In this document: one piece after another, positions 53,040-63,489 of the stretch
How the letters are laid out: the number at the start of each line of letters is the position of its first letter
Numbering within the stretch: position 1 is the stretch's first letter
Source: DATATJ01 sp963789075
GTDB taxonomy: Bacteria; Acidobacteriota; Vicinamibacteria; Vicinamibacterales; CAVVIG01
Direction: 5' to 3'
DNA: 64,000 nucleotides
Assembly (NCBI GenBank): GCA_963789075.1
Contig: CAWBJQ010000003.1
Span: 248,001 to 312,000, forward strand
Made by a program: the position numbers and the translations under genes
Notes under the pieces: model-generated
Told to the model about the DNA's origin: nothing
Databases searched by the model: none
The model's input: only the letters and a program-made list of their open reading frames with translations

Positions 53040-53699
53040 TCAGACCTTCACGTAGGTGGCGCCCCGTTCCTGGACGAGGCCCAGGGCCATCATGTGCGAC
53101 GGCACGAGGTGTACGCCGGGGTTCAGGCCGGCGATCAGATCCGCGCGTACTTCGGACACCGGCAGCTGGCGCGCCGTCGCCAACTGTTGCGCGAGGTTGC
53201 TCAGCGCGAGGTTGCACTGCCAGAAGATCGTGCCCCGCCCGTGCAGCGCCTTGACGCCCATCGTCTGATCGTCCATGAAGACGTTGCGAACGGCCGGCTT
53301 CGTCGTGGCGGGATCGATGATCTTCGATCGCTCGCCAAGCGCATACTTCTCCCAGAGCCGGTCGGAGGCGTTGATGGGAAATCCGCGACCGGAAATGCCC
53401 ACAATCGTTCTGACGTCGGTAAATTCGAGTCCATACACGTCGTGGAACGTGTCCATGTAGTTCCTGGGAAATCGCAGAAGACGCGGTTCAGCGGCGATAT
53501 CGGCCTCGCCCAAGTCGAAGACCTGCTTGTGCTGAGCCTTCTTGAGCTCATCCATCCACCCGAGATCCCACGTCTGCGCTGCTGCGGGGCGTCCCGCCGC
53601 GGCGGTCTGACTGCCTTGCGCGTGGATCGCCGTCACTCCCGCAAGGGAGGTCAACGCCGTCAGAAACGATCGGCGGCTCTGCTCGGAATGCATCGTCAC
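53040..53699 (-). CDS. Tat-exported protein, possibly DsrE-like
   Basis: A 219-residue protein with a twin-arginine signal (QSRRSFLTALTSLAG). The C-terminal half (KALHGRGTIFWQCNLALSNL, then GLNPGVHLVPSHMMALGLVQ and RGATYVKV) resembles the DsrE fold, with a cysteine after the aromatic strand, but this is weak. Function unknown. Its start is 46 bp after the stop of the hydrolase gene on the same strand, so they are probably co-transcribed. Confidence 0.65.
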   Translation of the reverse strand: MTMHSEQSRRSFLTALTSLAGVTAIHAQGSQTAAAGRPAAAQTWDLGWMDELKKAQHKQVFDLGEADIAAEPRLLRFPRNYMDTFHDVYGLEFTDVRTIVGISGRGFPINASDRLWEKYALGERSKIIDPATTKPAVRNVFMDDQTMGVKALHGRGTIFWQCNLALSNLAQQLATARQLPVSEVRADLIAGLNPGVHLVPSHMMALGLVQERGATYVKV

Positions 53700-53745
53700 G
53701 GCACGCTCTCCTTTGAAATCGATTCGCGTCTTGCGCCAGCTCCAC

Positions 53746-55149
53746 TCACGACTGCGTCAACCACGTGAGCGCAGCGATCAGTCCTCCCGCCAACTGCCGC
53801 GGCTTTTCGACGTGGCCATAGTGCGTCATCGGCACATCGAAGAGGAGCACGCGGATCGGCGCGTTCGGGTTGGCCTTGCGGAACTCGTCCGCGACCTGTA
53901 GCTCGCGGGCCTCTGCCGGGTCTTTGTTCCAGTGGCCATCGTCGAGCGCACCCACCGTCCAGATCATCTTCTTGTAGCCCTGCACCGCCGAGCGCGTCGT
54001 CGTGAACAGGTCGGCGACCACGTCCTCGGCACTCACGGTCACGCCCTGCGTGTTGCCCTTCAGATCCTGCCTGATTTGCGACGCGAGGTAGTCGCGCAGA
54101 TTATCGGAGCTCTGGTGCTCGATGTCCTGCAGCTTCTGCTTGAACTGCGGCCGTCTCGTGGCTTCGAGACCCATCCAGTGTTCGGCGACTTCGACGCGGG
54201 TCTGGTTCGGGTTCCACACCGGATTCAGCGGACCGAGATATCCGCGAGCGTACGAGGCTGGAGGACGGGGAGTGAGATCCCGGATGTCGGGATACTCGGA
54301 TGCTGTGTGCTCTCCGCGGTACTTCCGCATCGCCGCCAAGTTGGCCGGCCCGCCGGTGCCCCAGCCCATTGAGAGTCCCTGCATGCGGCTCTTCAGACTT
54401 GAGTTTTTCAGGATGAACTGAATTTCCCCGCCGGTCGAGTGCCCCACCAGGACAACGGGACCCTTGGTGGTCGTCTCCACGATTTTCGTCACGCCGTCGG
54501 TCACCACGCGGAACGTATAGATCGCGGTCCGAATTCTCGCTTCCTCAGCCGACACGTCGCGGTCGAGAAGATAACCGGGAATGCGCTTCTCGTATTGCTT
54601 CTCGGTCCAGCCGCCATGCCGATAGTTGCCGGGAATGGTGATCAGCAGGACAGGAATTTTCTGCGCCAGGAACTGCCCAAGCCCTGGCCTGTTGAGAGGA
54701 TCGACGAAGAACTCGTACCAGTTCGCCGAACCGCCGTCGATGATGGCCAGCGTCGGCATGTTCGGGACGGGATGGATCGGCGTGAGCTGGAGCGCTGAAA
54801 TGTCCCAGTCCAATCCGTAGACCTTGTAACGCACCACCTGCCACTTGGCCCGATAGCCCAGTGTCGCCGCCGGCACCGTTTCGAGCTTCCGTGGATCGAA
54901 CGCACCGCCGGGTGCCGCGTCGGCGAGCGCCTTGACGGTGGCGCCGCCGTCCGGCAGATCGGGACCGAGTTGTTCGAACAGTTCGGGCGAGACGCGGTGG
55001 TACGGCCGGTTCTCCCGCAGCATCTCGACGACGCGATCCTCCGGCGTGCCTGGCGCCGCGTGTCCTGCAGGCATGAAGGCGAGGAGCGTGCCGAGACACG
55101 TGCACACCCACACACGACGCATCGCGGATTGAAGAGTCTGCTGCTTCAT
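53746..55149 (-). CDS. Secreted alpha/beta hydrolase (esterase-like)
   Basis: A 467-residue protein with a signal peptide (TCLGTLLAFMPAGHAAP). The nucleophile elbow is VVLVGHSTGGEIQF (Ser), and a candidate catalytic His is in PMTHYGHVEKP near the C-terminus. The region TLAIIDGGSANWYEFFVDP precedes the elbow. It is longer than a minimal hydrolase, with a helical cap at about residues 290-390. The ester substrate is unknown. It is divergent from an amidohydrolase gene; 55150-55477 holds no gene and must contain both promoters. Confidence 0.82.
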   Translation of the reverse strand: MKQQTLQSAMRRVWVCTCLGTLLAFMPAGHAAPGTPEDRVVEMLRENRPYHRVSPELFEQLGPDLPDGGATVKALADAAPGGAFDPRKLETVPAATLGYRAKWQVVRYKVYGLDWDISALQLTPIHPVPNMPTLAIIDGGSANWYEFFVDPLNRPGLGQFLAQKIPVLLITIPGNYRHGGWTEKQYEKRIPGYLLDRDVSAEEARIRTAIYTFRVVTDGVTKIVETTTKGPVVLVGHSTGGEIQFILKNSSLKSRMQGLSMGWGTGGPANLAAMRKYRGEHTASEYPDIRDLTPRPPASYARGYLGPLNPVWNPNQTRVEVAEHWMGLEATRRPQFKQKLQDIEHQSSDNLRDYLASQIRQDLKGNTQGVTVSAEDVVADLFTTTRSAVQGYKKMIWTVGALDDGHWNKDPAEARELQVADEFRKANPNAPIRVLLFDVPMTHYGHVEKPRQLAGGLIAALTWLTQS

Positions 55150-55477
55150 TGCCATCGGCCTCATTTCATGTAGCCGCGCTCCCACACTTCCACACCGTGT
55201 GCTCGTTGTAGGACAAGGGCATGTGGCTCCAATGGAGGAGCGTCTGCCGCTCGTCGAGCGCCTTCGCCACCGCGTACGCGAAATCACCCGGCATGTCGGT
55301 CCGGCGGGTGGGCTCGGCGCGACGGCGACGGCATGGTAGCGCAGATTCGCCCCATTCGCACTGGCGAAAGGTATGACCATTATGAGATATCGCTGGAAGG
55401 GCCGCCCGCGATGCGATATGTTCGTGCGACTCAGAACGGGCAGCCGCGCCAGGGCGCGCGGGTCCCGAGGAACCTCC

Positions 55478-57163
55478 ATGCGACGTGCTCTCGCGGCAGC
55501 CGCCGCGCTGTCGATCTCCGCCGCGATGTCGCTCTCCGCTCAGCGGATGGTGCGACAGACGCCGGACGTCATTCTCTATAACGGGAAAGTCATCACCGTG
55601 GACGGCGCGTCGCACGTGTCCGAAGCCGTTGCCATTACGGGCCAGCGATTTCACGCCATCGGGACAAACGCGGAGGTGCGGGCGCTTGCGGGGCCCGGCA
55701 CGCGAAGCATCGACCTGCGCGGCCATGCCGTGATTCCGGGCCTGATCGACAATCACAACCATCAGTACCATGTGGCGCTCCTGATGCGGGGTGTCGACCT
55801 TCAGGGAGCCGGCTCCCTCGCAGAAATGCTCGACCGCCTGAAACGCGCAAGTGCCGCGGCCCCGTCCGGCGCGACGATCTTCACCAACGCCGAATGGGAC
55901 CCGAACAACTTCCCCGAGAAGCGGCCGCCCACTCGCAACGATCTCGACGAAGTCGCGAAAGACCGGCCCATCGTCGTGTACGAGAGCCGTGGACGCGTGC
56001 ACGCCAACACGGCGGCGCTGCGTGCGCTCGGCGTCACGCGCGAAACCGCTGTCGTCGCCAAGGTGACCGTCGGCAGGGATCCGGCCGGAGAACCTGACGG
56101 GGTTCTCAGCGGCTCGCCGGCGAACGTCCTGAATCTCACCGCGAGGATCGTCCCTCCGCCCACGCTCGACGAACAGAAAGTCCTGATTGCGAAGATCCAG
56201 GCGCAGCAGCATGCCATGGGCTTGACGGGCATTCGCGATCTGCAAATCCATCCCGACGTCATGCGCGCCTACTTCGAGTTGTGGCGCGAGCACGCGCTGA
56301 CCATGCGCGTGAGTGTGGGGCTGGAGCTGAATGCGGGCGAGGAAGACGGCCTCGAGCGGATGATCGCGCCGTGGGGAGTTGGACCGGGCTTCGGCGACGA
56401 ATGGTTGCGCCTCGACGGCGTGGCCGAATACAACCCGGGCGAACTGCTGCGCGAGCCGTACGCGGATCGACAGGGCACGGACGTCGGCGAACTGCGCCTG
56501 CCGGAGAGCCGGTTCCGCGAAGCGATTCTCACGCTGAACCGGTACGGCTGGCGTCCCGCCATTCACATTACCGGCGACCGGACGCTCGACGTCGTACTCG
56601 ACGCGTACGAGGCGGCCGATCGCCAGCGGTCTATTCGCGACCGGCGATGGATCGTCGAGCACATCCCGCTGGTACATCGGGATCAGATGCAACGCATGAA
56701 GCGCCTTGGCGTCCTCGTCTCTGCGCAGTTCCAGCCGTACGCCGACGCCGCGAACATGCTGAAGCGCTGGGGGCCAGAACGAACCGAGCGCGCCGTGCCG
56801 ATGCGCGAGCTGCTCGACGAGGGGCTGGTGGTGTCCGGCGGAAGCGACTGGCCGGGGGCGCCGAACAATCCATTCGTGAATATTTACTTCTACGTCACCC
56901 GCAAGACACTCACGCAGGGAACCGTCGGGCCAGCGCAGAGGATCACCCGCGACGAAGCGCTGCGTGTGGAGACGATCAACAACGCCTACCTCACCTTCGA
57001 AGAGCATCTCAAGGGGTCCATCGAGCCGGGCAAGCTCGCCGATTTCGTGATCCTCTCGGACGACGTGCTGACGGTGCCAGAAGAAGCAATCCGGGATATC
57101 CGACCGCTCGCGGTCTACGTCGGCGGCCGTCAGGTCTATTCGAGGCCTGGCGGCGGGTTCTGA
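55478..57163 (+). CDS. Exported amidohydrolase, YtcJ-like
   Basis: A 561-residue metal-dependent hydrolase. A signal peptide ends at MSLSAQ. The TIM-barrel features are in order: IDLRGHAVIPGLIDNHNHQY with the metal-binding His pair, AIHITGDRTLDVVLDAYEAA, WIVEHIPLVHRDQ and VVSGGSDWPGAPNNPF, with the C-terminal KLADFVILSDD sheet. The family hydrolyses amide or cyclic amide bonds; substrate unknown. The ATG at 55478 is chosen for the signal peptide. Confidence 0.88.
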   Translation: MRRALAAAAALSISAAMSLSAQRMVRQTPDVILYNGKVITVDGASHVSEAVAITGQRFHAIGTNAEVRALAGPGTRSIDLRGHAVIPGLIDNHNHQYHVALLMRGVDLQGAGSLAEMLDRLKRASAAAPSGATIFTNAEWDPNNFPEKRPPTRNDLDEVAKDRPIVVYESRGRVHANTAALRALGVTRETAVVAKVTVGRDPAGEPDGVLSGSPANVLNLTARIVPPPTLDEQKVLIAKIQAQQHAMGLTGIRDLQIHPDVMRAYFELWREHALTMRVSVGLELNAGEEDGLERMIAPWGVGPGFGDEWLRLDGVAEYNPGELLREPYADRQGTDVGELRLPESRFREAILTLNRYGWRPAIHITGDRTLDVVLDAYEAADRQRSIRDRRWIVEHIPLVHRDQMQRMKRLGVLVSAQFQPYADAANMLKRWGPERTERAVPMRELLDEGLVVSGGSDWPGAPNNPFVNIYFYVTRKTLTQGTVGPAQRITRDEALRVETINNAYLTFEEHLKGSIEPGKLADFVILSDDVLTVPEEAIRDIRPLAVYVGGRQVYSRPGGGF

Positions 57164-57220
57164 AACACCAATGAGCCTCGACGCTCCCGGACGATGTCTT
57201 GTGTGCCGACCTGGCGGCGT

Positions 57221-60200
57221 TCAGCGGCCCTGAACCGGCTGGGGTTGCAGCGGTGCTGCCGACCCAACTGCGGATCGTCGCCGGCGCGACAGCCGATCGA
57301 GCGCGAGGTACATCACGGGCGTCGTGTAAAGCGTCAGAAGCTGGCTGAGCATCAGTCCGCCGACGATCGTGATTCCGAGCGGGCGCCGCAGCTCGGAGCC
57401 AACGCCGTGGCCCAATGCGAGCGGCAACGCGCCCAGCATGGCCGCCATCGTGGTCATCGTGATGGGCCGGAACCGGAGCAGCGCGGCCTGGAAGATGGCG
57501 TCACGCGGCGACTTCGCTCCATGACGTTCGGCCTCGATCGCGAAGTCGATCATCATGATCGCGTTCTTCTTGACGATGCCGATGAGGAGGATGATGCCGA
57601 TCAGCGCGATGACGCTGAAGTCTGTGTTGCAGATCATGAGCGCCAGCAGCGCCCCTACGCCGGCCGAGGGCAGCGTCGATAGGATCGTGATCGGGTGGAT
57701 GCAGCTCTCGTACAACACACCGAGCACGAGATAGACGGTGATCAGCGCGGCAAGGACGAGGATCGGCTCGTTCGCCAGCGACTCCTGAAACGCCTGCGCC
57801 GTCCCTTGGAAGCTGCCGTGGATGTTCGAGGGCAGCCCGATCGCACGTTCGCCCTGGTTGATTGCGTCCACGGCCTCGCCGAGCACGCGTCCCGGCGCGA
57901 GGTTGAACGAGATCGTCACCGCCGGGAACAGACCCTGATGGTTCACGGCGAGCGGCGCCATCGACTTCGTGAAGTGCGCGATCGTGCTGAGCGGGATCTG
58001 CCGCCCGTCGTTCGCCCGGACGTAGGTGTACTGCAGCGCCTCGGGCGTCTTCCAGAATTGCGGCGCCACTTCGAGAACCACGTGATACTGGTTCAGCTCC
58101 GTGTACATCGTCGACACCTGGCGCTGGCCGAACGCGTCGTAAAGCGCGTCGTCGATGGCCTGAGCCGTGATGCCGATTCGCGACGCGGTCGCGCGGTCGA
58201 TCGTCAGTGACGCTTCGAGGCCGCGCGTCTGCTGATCGCTGTTCACGTCCACCAGCTCGGGCAGCGTGCGCAGCTTCGCGAATACCTGCGGCGCCCAGTC
58301 GTTCAGGTCCTTTACGCTGTCGCTCTGGATCGAGTACTGATACTGCGCGCTCGCGCCGCGGCCGCCGATCCGGAAATCCTGCGAGGCCTGCAGCAGCAGG
58401 GTGGCGCCCGGCACGCGCGCCGCTTTGGTCCGCAGACGCGCGATGATCTCGTCGGCGGTGTCCGTCCGGTCGCCGAGTGGTTTCAGGCTCGCGTAGATTT
58501 TGGACGAATTCACCGTATTGGCGCCGCCAGTGGTGCCCTGCGCGCCTCCGAGGTAGGCCTGCGCGCTCGCGACCGAGGGATCGTCCGTGACGATCTGCAT
58601 GAACTGTTGGACGCGCCCGCGCATCGCCTGAAACGAGACGCTCTGATCGGCCTGCACCGTCCCCTGCAGCTGTCCGATGTCGGTATTCGGGAAGAAGCCC
58701 TTCGGAATCCGCACGTACAGAAAGATCGTGAACCCGATCGTCGCCAGGGTGACGACGAGCGTCAACGGCTGGTGGTGCAGCACCCACCCGAGCGACCGTT
58801 CGTACCCGCGCAGGACGGCCGCGAACACGCGCTCATTGGCCCGCGAGATCCGGCCGTGCTGCTCCCGCGGCGTCTTCCGCAGCAGCAGGGCGCACATCAT
58901 CGGGGTCGTCGTCAGCGACACGAGCATCGAGATGAGAATCGCCACCGACAGCGTGATCGCGAACTCGCGGAACATCAGGCCGACGATGCCCCGCATGAGC
59001 AGAATCGGGATGAACACCGCGATCAGCGACACGCTGATCGACACGACCGTGAACGCAATCTCCTTGGCGCCGCGCAGCGCCGCCTCGCGCGGCGGCACGC
59101 CCTCGTCGACGTAGCGCGTGATGTTCTCGATCACGACGATGGCGTCGTCCACCACGAAGCCGGTGGCGATCGTCATGGCCATGAGCGACAGGTTGTTCAA
59201 CGTGTACCCGATCAGGTACATCACCGCGCAGGTGCCGAGGAGCGACACCGGCACGACGACGCCCGGGATGACGGTGGAGCGCACGCTGCCCAGGAACACG
59301 AACACGACGAATACGACGAGGACGATCGAGACCGACATCGACACTTCGACGTCGTGCACCGCCTCGCGGATCGGCTGGCTCCGCTCCGAGTGGAGCGTCA
59401 GCTCCATCGAGGCAGGCACCGACGCCTTCAGCTGCGGCAGCAGGGCGAACAGCCGATCGGACGTCGCGACGATGTTCTCGCCCGGCTCCCGGTTGATGAC
59501 GATCATGACGGCGAGGTGATTGTTCGCGAGGCCGATCGTGCGGAGGTCTTCCTCGGAGTCGATCACCTCGGCCACGTCGCCGAGCCGCACCGCGCCGCCG
59601 TTGCGCCAGGCGACGATCAGATCGCGATATTCCTTCGCGTGGCGCAGCTGGTCCGTCGCCGTAATGGTCCACGCCCGCTCACCGTCGGCGATCTCTCCCT
59701 TCGGGCGGTTCGCGTTCGCCGCGGCCAGCGCCGCGCGCACGTCCTCGAGGCCGAGGCCCCTGTGGTTGAGGGCCGTCGGGTTCACCTCGACGCGCACTGC
59801 CGGGAGCGCCCCGCCGGTGACGCCCACCTGCCCGACGCCGCGCACCTGCGAGATTCGCTGAGCCAGGACGCTGGACGCCACGTCGTACATCTCGGCTGTC
59901 GATGCCGTGTCGGACGTGAGCGCCAGCTTCATCAACGACGACTCCGCGGGATTGAACTTCCGGGATGTCGGGTTGCTCGGCATGTTCGCCGGCAGCTGCC
60001 CGCGCGCGGCGTTGATCGCCGCCTGAACCTCGCGCGCCGCCGCATCGATGTTGCGCTCGAGGCTGAACTGCAGCGTGATCGACGTGGTTCCCAGCGAGCT
60101 GGCGGACGTCATCTCGGTGACGCCCGCGATGCGGCCGAACTGACGCTCGAGCGGCGTCGCGACCGAGGAGGCCATCGTCTCCGGACTCGCGCCGGGGAGC

Positions 60201-60349
60201 GCCGCGCTGACCATGACGGTGGGGAACTCGACCTCGGGCAGCGGCGCCACCGGCAGCAGCGCGTAGGCGATCGCGCCGACCAGGCCGAGCGCGATCGTCA
60301 GCAGCGTGGTGCCGATCGGCCGCCGGATGAACGGCGCCGAGACGCTCAT
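57221..60349 (-). CDS. RND efflux pump, MdtC-like inner-membrane transporter
   Basis: A 1042-residue, 12-helix pump. The proton-relay acidic pair is in ATGFVVDDAIVVIENITRYV. The N-terminal FIRRPIGTTLLTIALG and PEVEFPTVMVSAALPGASPE motifs and the SAGVGALLAL helix are typical of hydrophobe/amphiphile pumps. It overlaps the upstream pump gene by 4 bp (ATGA), so translation is coupled. Together with that gene and the adaptor it forms an MdtABC-like tripartite system exporting drugs or bile-like compounds. Length is normal and the frame is intact. Confidence 0.92.
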   Translation of the reverse strand: MSVSAPFIRRPIGTTLLTIALGLVGAIAYALLPVAPLPEVEFPTVMVSAALPGASPETMASSVATPLERQFGRIAGVTEMTSASSLGTTSITLQFSLERNIDAAAREVQAAINAARGQLPANMPSNPTSRKFNPAESSLMKLALTSDTASTAEMYDVASSVLAQRISQVRGVGQVGVTGGALPAVRVEVNPTALNHRGLGLEDVRAALAAANANRPKGEIADGERAWTITATDQLRHAKEYRDLIVAWRNGGAVRLGDVAEVIDSEEDLRTIGLANNHLAVMIVINREPGENIVATSDRLFALLPQLKASVPASMELTLHSERSQPIREAVHDVEVSMSVSIVLVVFVVFVFLGSVRSTVIPGVVVPVSLLGTCAVMYLIGYTLNNLSLMAMTIATGFVVDDAIVVIENITRYVDEGVPPREAALRGAKEIAFTVVSISVSLIAVFIPILLMRGIVGLMFREFAITLSVAILISMLVSLTTTPMMCALLLRKTPREQHGRISRANERVFAAVLRGYERSLGWVLHHQPLTLVVTLATIGFTIFLYVRIPKGFFPNTDIGQLQGTVQADQSVSFQAMRGRVQQFMQIVTDDPSVASAQAYLGGAQGTTGGANTVNSSKIYASLKPLGDRTDTADEIIARLRTKAARVPGATLLLQASQDFRIGGRGASAQYQYSIQSDSVKDLNDWAPQVFAKLRTLPELVDVNSDQQTRGLEASLTIDRATASRIGITAQAIDDALYDAFGQRQVSTMYTELNQYHVVLEVAPQFWKTPEALQYTYVRANDGRQIPLSTIAHFTKSMAPLAVNHQGLFPAVTISFNLAPGRVLGEAVDAINQGERAIGLPSNIHGSFQGTAQAFQESLANEPILVLAALITVYLVLGVLYESCIHPITILSTLPSAGVGALLALMICNTDFSVIALIGIILLIGIVKKNAIMMIDFAIEAERHGAKSPRDAIFQAALLRFRPITMTTMAAMLGALPLALGHGVGSELRRPLGITIVGGLMLSQLLTLYTTPVMYLALDRLSRRRRSAVGSAAPLQPQPVQGR

Positions 60350-63300
60350 GCCGGTTGCCGTGCGGGCTGCGCCGACGGAAGGTCGAGCTCGCCCGTGCGT
60401 CCGCCGATCGGGGCGCGACGCGTCCGGCCGAACCGTCCCGCCAGCCGGTCGAGCGCGAGGTAGATGACCGGCGTCGTATACAGCGTGAGCAGCTGGCTGA
60501 AGATGAGGCCGCCGACGATCGCGATGCCGAGCGGCCGCCGAAGCTCGGACCCGCTGCCGCTGCCAAGCGCCAGCGGCAAGCCCGCCAGCAGCGCCGCCAT
60601 CGTGGTCATGAGAATCGGCCGGAAGCGCAGCAGCGCCGCGCGGAAGATCGCCTCGCGCGGCGGATACCCGTCCTGGCGCTCGGCCTCGAGCGCGAAGTCG
60701 ATCATCATGATCGCGTTCTTCTCGACGATGCCGATGAGCAGCACGAGCCCGATGAGCGCGATGACGCTGAACTCCACGTGACAGAGCATCAGTGCCGCGA
60801 GCGCGCCGACGCCGGCCGACGGGAGCGTCGATAGAATCGTGAGCGGATGGATGTAGCTCTCGTACAGCACGCCCAGGACGATGTAGACGATCACGACCGC
60901 TGCGAGGATCAACAGCGGCTCGTTCCTGAGGGAGACCTGAAACGCGCGCGCTGTTCCCTGGAAGCTGCCGGCGATCCGCGGCGGCAGGCCGATCTCGTTC
61001 GTCACCGTTTCAATCGCGCGGACCGCGTCGCCGAGCGACGCGCCCGGCGCGAGGTTGAACGAGAGCGTCACCACGGGGAACTGGGCCTGGTGATTGATGG
61101 CGAGCGGACCGTTGGTTCGCACCACGCGGGTGAACGCGCTGAGCGGCACCTGCCCGCCGCCCGCCGCGCGCGCGTACACGCGGCCGAGATCCGCGGGGCT
61201 GTCGCGGAACTGGGGTGCGGTCTCGAGCACGACGCGGTACTGGTTCAGTTGCGTGAAGATGGTCGAGATCTGCCGCTGTCCGAACGCGTCGTACAGCGTG
61301 TCGTCCACCATCTGCGGCGTGATCCCGAGACGAGACGCCGTGTGACGGTCGATCTCGAGATGTGTCAGCAGCCCGCTGTTCTGCTGATCCGTCGCCAGGT
61401 CGCGCAGCACCGGCACGGCCTGCAGCCGCTCGATGAAGCGCGGCACCCAGGCCGCCAGCTCGGCACCGTCGGCATCTTCGAGGCTGTACTGGAACTGCGT
61501 GCGGCTGACGCGATCCTCGACGGTGATGTCCTGCACCGGCTGCATGTACAGCGTGACGCCGTCCACCTCGGCCAGCTGCTGCTGCAGCCGGCGGATCACC
61601 TCGGTCGCCGACGCTCGACGCTGTTCCACCGGCTTCAGGTTGATCTGGATCCGTCCGCTGTTGACCGTCGTGTTCGTGCCGTCGATGCCGATGAACGATG
61701 TCAGGCTCTCGACGGCGGGGTCCTTCAGAATCACCGAGCCCAGTGCCTGTTGACGCCGGGCCATCGCGGTGAACGACACCGTTTGCGGCGCTTCGGAGAT
61801 GCCCATGATCACGCCCGTGTCCTGCACGGGGAAGAACCCCTTGGGGATCCAGCCGTACAGAACCACCGTCGCGACGAGCGTCACGAGCGCGACGAGCAGC
61901 GTCGCCGTCTGGTGGCGGAGTACCCACTCGAGTGTCCGGCCGTAGAAGCCAATCACCGCCTGGAAGGCACGCTCCGACGCCCGGTAGAGCGGGCTCTGCT
62001 CCGACTCCGGCCGGTGGTGCAGCAGCTTCGCGCACATCATCGGCGTCAGCGTGAGCGAGACGACGGCCGAAATGAGGATGGTCACGCTCAGTGTGATCGC
62101 GAACTCACGAAAGAGCCGGCCGATGATGTCGCCCATGAACAGCAGGGGAATCAGCACGGCGACGAGCGACACCGTCAGCGACAGAATCGTGAAGCCGATC
62201 TGCGCCGAGCCTTTGAGCGCGGCCTCGAGCGGGTCGTCGCCCGCTTCGATGTACCGCATGATGTTCTCGATCATCACGATCGCGTCGTCGACGACGAAGC
62301 CGGTCGCGATGGTGAGCGCCATCAGCGTCAGGTTGTTGAGGCTGTAGCCGAGAAGGTGCATGACGCCGAACGTGCCGACGAGCGAGAGCGGCACGGCGAC
62401 GCTGGGGATGATGGTCGCGGCGAGCGTGCGCAGGAAGAGGAAGATAACCATCACGACGAGCCCGATGGTGAGCATCAGCTCGAACTGCACGTCCTCGACG
62501 GACGCGCGGATCGTGTGCGTGCGGTCGGTCAGGATCGACATCGAGACGTCGGTGGGGAGCGCGTCGCGGAGCTGCGGGAGCAGCGCTTTCACGCGGTCGA
62601 CGACCGCGATGATGTTCGCGCCCGGCTGCCGCTGGATGTTCAGGACCACCGCCGGCGTGTCGTTCATCCACGCCGCCTGCCGCAGGTTCTCGGCGTCGTC
62701 TACGATCGTCGCGACGTCCGAGAGGTGCACTGGTGCATCGTTTCGGTAGGCGAGGACGAGCGGGAGGTACTGCTCGCTCGTCAGCAGCTGGTCGTTCGCG
62801 CCGATCGTGTAGGCCTGGTGGGCGCCGTCGAAATCACCCTTCGCCTGGTTGACGTTCGATTGCACGACGGCCGTGCGCACGTCCTCCATCGTGAGGCCGT
62901 ACGAGGCGAGCGCCGTCGGGTTTACCTGGACGCGGACCGCGGGCTTCTGGCCGCCGCTGATGCTCACCAGTCCGACGCCTGGCAGCTGTGAGATCTTCTG
63001 CGCGAGGCGCGTGTCGGCGAAGTCCTCGATCTTGACGAGCGGCAGCGTCTTCGACGAGAGCGCCAGCGTCAGGATCGGCGCGTCGGCCGGATTCGTCTTG
63101 GTGTAGATCGGCGGGTTCGGGAGATCCTTCGGCAGGTAGGTGCTCGCCGCGTTGATGGCGGCCTGCACTTGTTGTTCGGCCACGTCGATGTTGAGATCGA
63201 GCGAGAACTGCAGCGTGATCACGGACGCGCCCGACGAGCTGCTCGACGTCATCTGGCTCAGCCCGGGGACCTGGCCGAATTGCCGCTCGAGCGGGGCGGT

Positions 63301-63489
63301 GATCGCCGACGCCATCACGTCGGGGCTGGCGCCTGGATAGAACGTCACGACTTGAATCGTCGGGTAGTCCACCTCGGGCAGCGCCGAGACCGGCAGCTGG
63401 AGATACGCGACGCAGCCGGCCAGCAGCAGGCCGACCATGAGGAGCGAGGTCGCGACCGGACGGAGAATGAACGGTCGGGAGAGACTCAC
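60346..63489 (-). CDS. RND efflux pump, MdtB-like inner-membrane transporter
   Basis: A 1047-residue pump, paralogous to its downstream neighbour but clearly different in sequence. Key motifs are FILRPVATSLLMVGLLLAG, PEVDYPTIQVVTFYPGASPD, and ATGFVVDDAIVMIENIMRYI with the relay acidic residues. MdtBC-type pumps assemble as a 2:1 heterotrimer, which explains two pump genes in one operon. It overlaps the adaptor gene at its start by 4 bp and the second pump at its end. Confidence 0.92.
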   Translation of the reverse strand: MSLSRPFILRPVATSLLMVGLLLAGCVAYLQLPVSALPEVDYPTIQVVTFYPGASPDVMASAITAPLERQFGQVPGLSQMTSSSSSGASVITLQFSLDLNIDVAEQQVQAAINAASTYLPKDLPNPPIYTKTNPADAPILTLALSSKTLPLVKIEDFADTRLAQKISQLPGVGLVSISGGQKPAVRVQVNPTALASYGLTMEDVRTAVVQSNVNQAKGDFDGAHQAYTIGANDQLLTSEQYLPLVLAYRNDAPVHLSDVATIVDDAENLRQAAWMNDTPAVVLNIQRQPGANIIAVVDRVKALLPQLRDALPTDVSMSILTDRTHTIRASVEDVQFELMLTIGLVVMVIFLFLRTLAATIIPSVAVPLSLVGTFGVMHLLGYSLNNLTLMALTIATGFVVDDAIVMIENIMRYIEAGDDPLEAALKGSAQIGFTILSLTVSLVAVLIPLLFMGDIIGRLFREFAITLSVTILISAVVSLTLTPMMCAKLLHHRPESEQSPLYRASERAFQAVIGFYGRTLEWVLRHQTATLLVALVTLVATVVLYGWIPKGFFPVQDTGVIMGISEAPQTVSFTAMARRQQALGSVILKDPAVESLTSFIGIDGTNTTVNSGRIQINLKPVEQRRASATEVIRRLQQQLAEVDGVTLYMQPVQDITVEDRVSRTQFQYSLEDADGAELAAWVPRFIERLQAVPVLRDLATDQQNSGLLTHLEIDRHTASRLGITPQMVDDTLYDAFGQRQISTIFTQLNQYRVVLETAPQFRDSPADLGRVYARAAGGGQVPLSAFTRVVRTNGPLAINHQAQFPVVTLSFNLAPGASLGDAVRAIETVTNEIGLPPRIAGSFQGTARAFQVSLRNEPLLILAAVVIVYIVLGVLYESYIHPLTILSTLPSAGVGALAALMLCHVEFSVIALIGLVLLIGIVEKNAIMMIDFALEAERQDGYPPREAIFRAALLRFRPILMTTMAALLAGLPLALGSGSGSELRRPLGIAIVGGLIFSQLLTLYTTPVIYLALDRLAGRFGRTRRAPIGGRTGELDLPSAQPARQPA

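Noticed and set aside
57221..63489. Long open frames on the plus strand opposite the RND genes
   Set aside because: They are rich in Arg, His, Asp and Ala, have no recognisable domain, and mirror the codons of the intact pump genes. They are a by-product of high GC.
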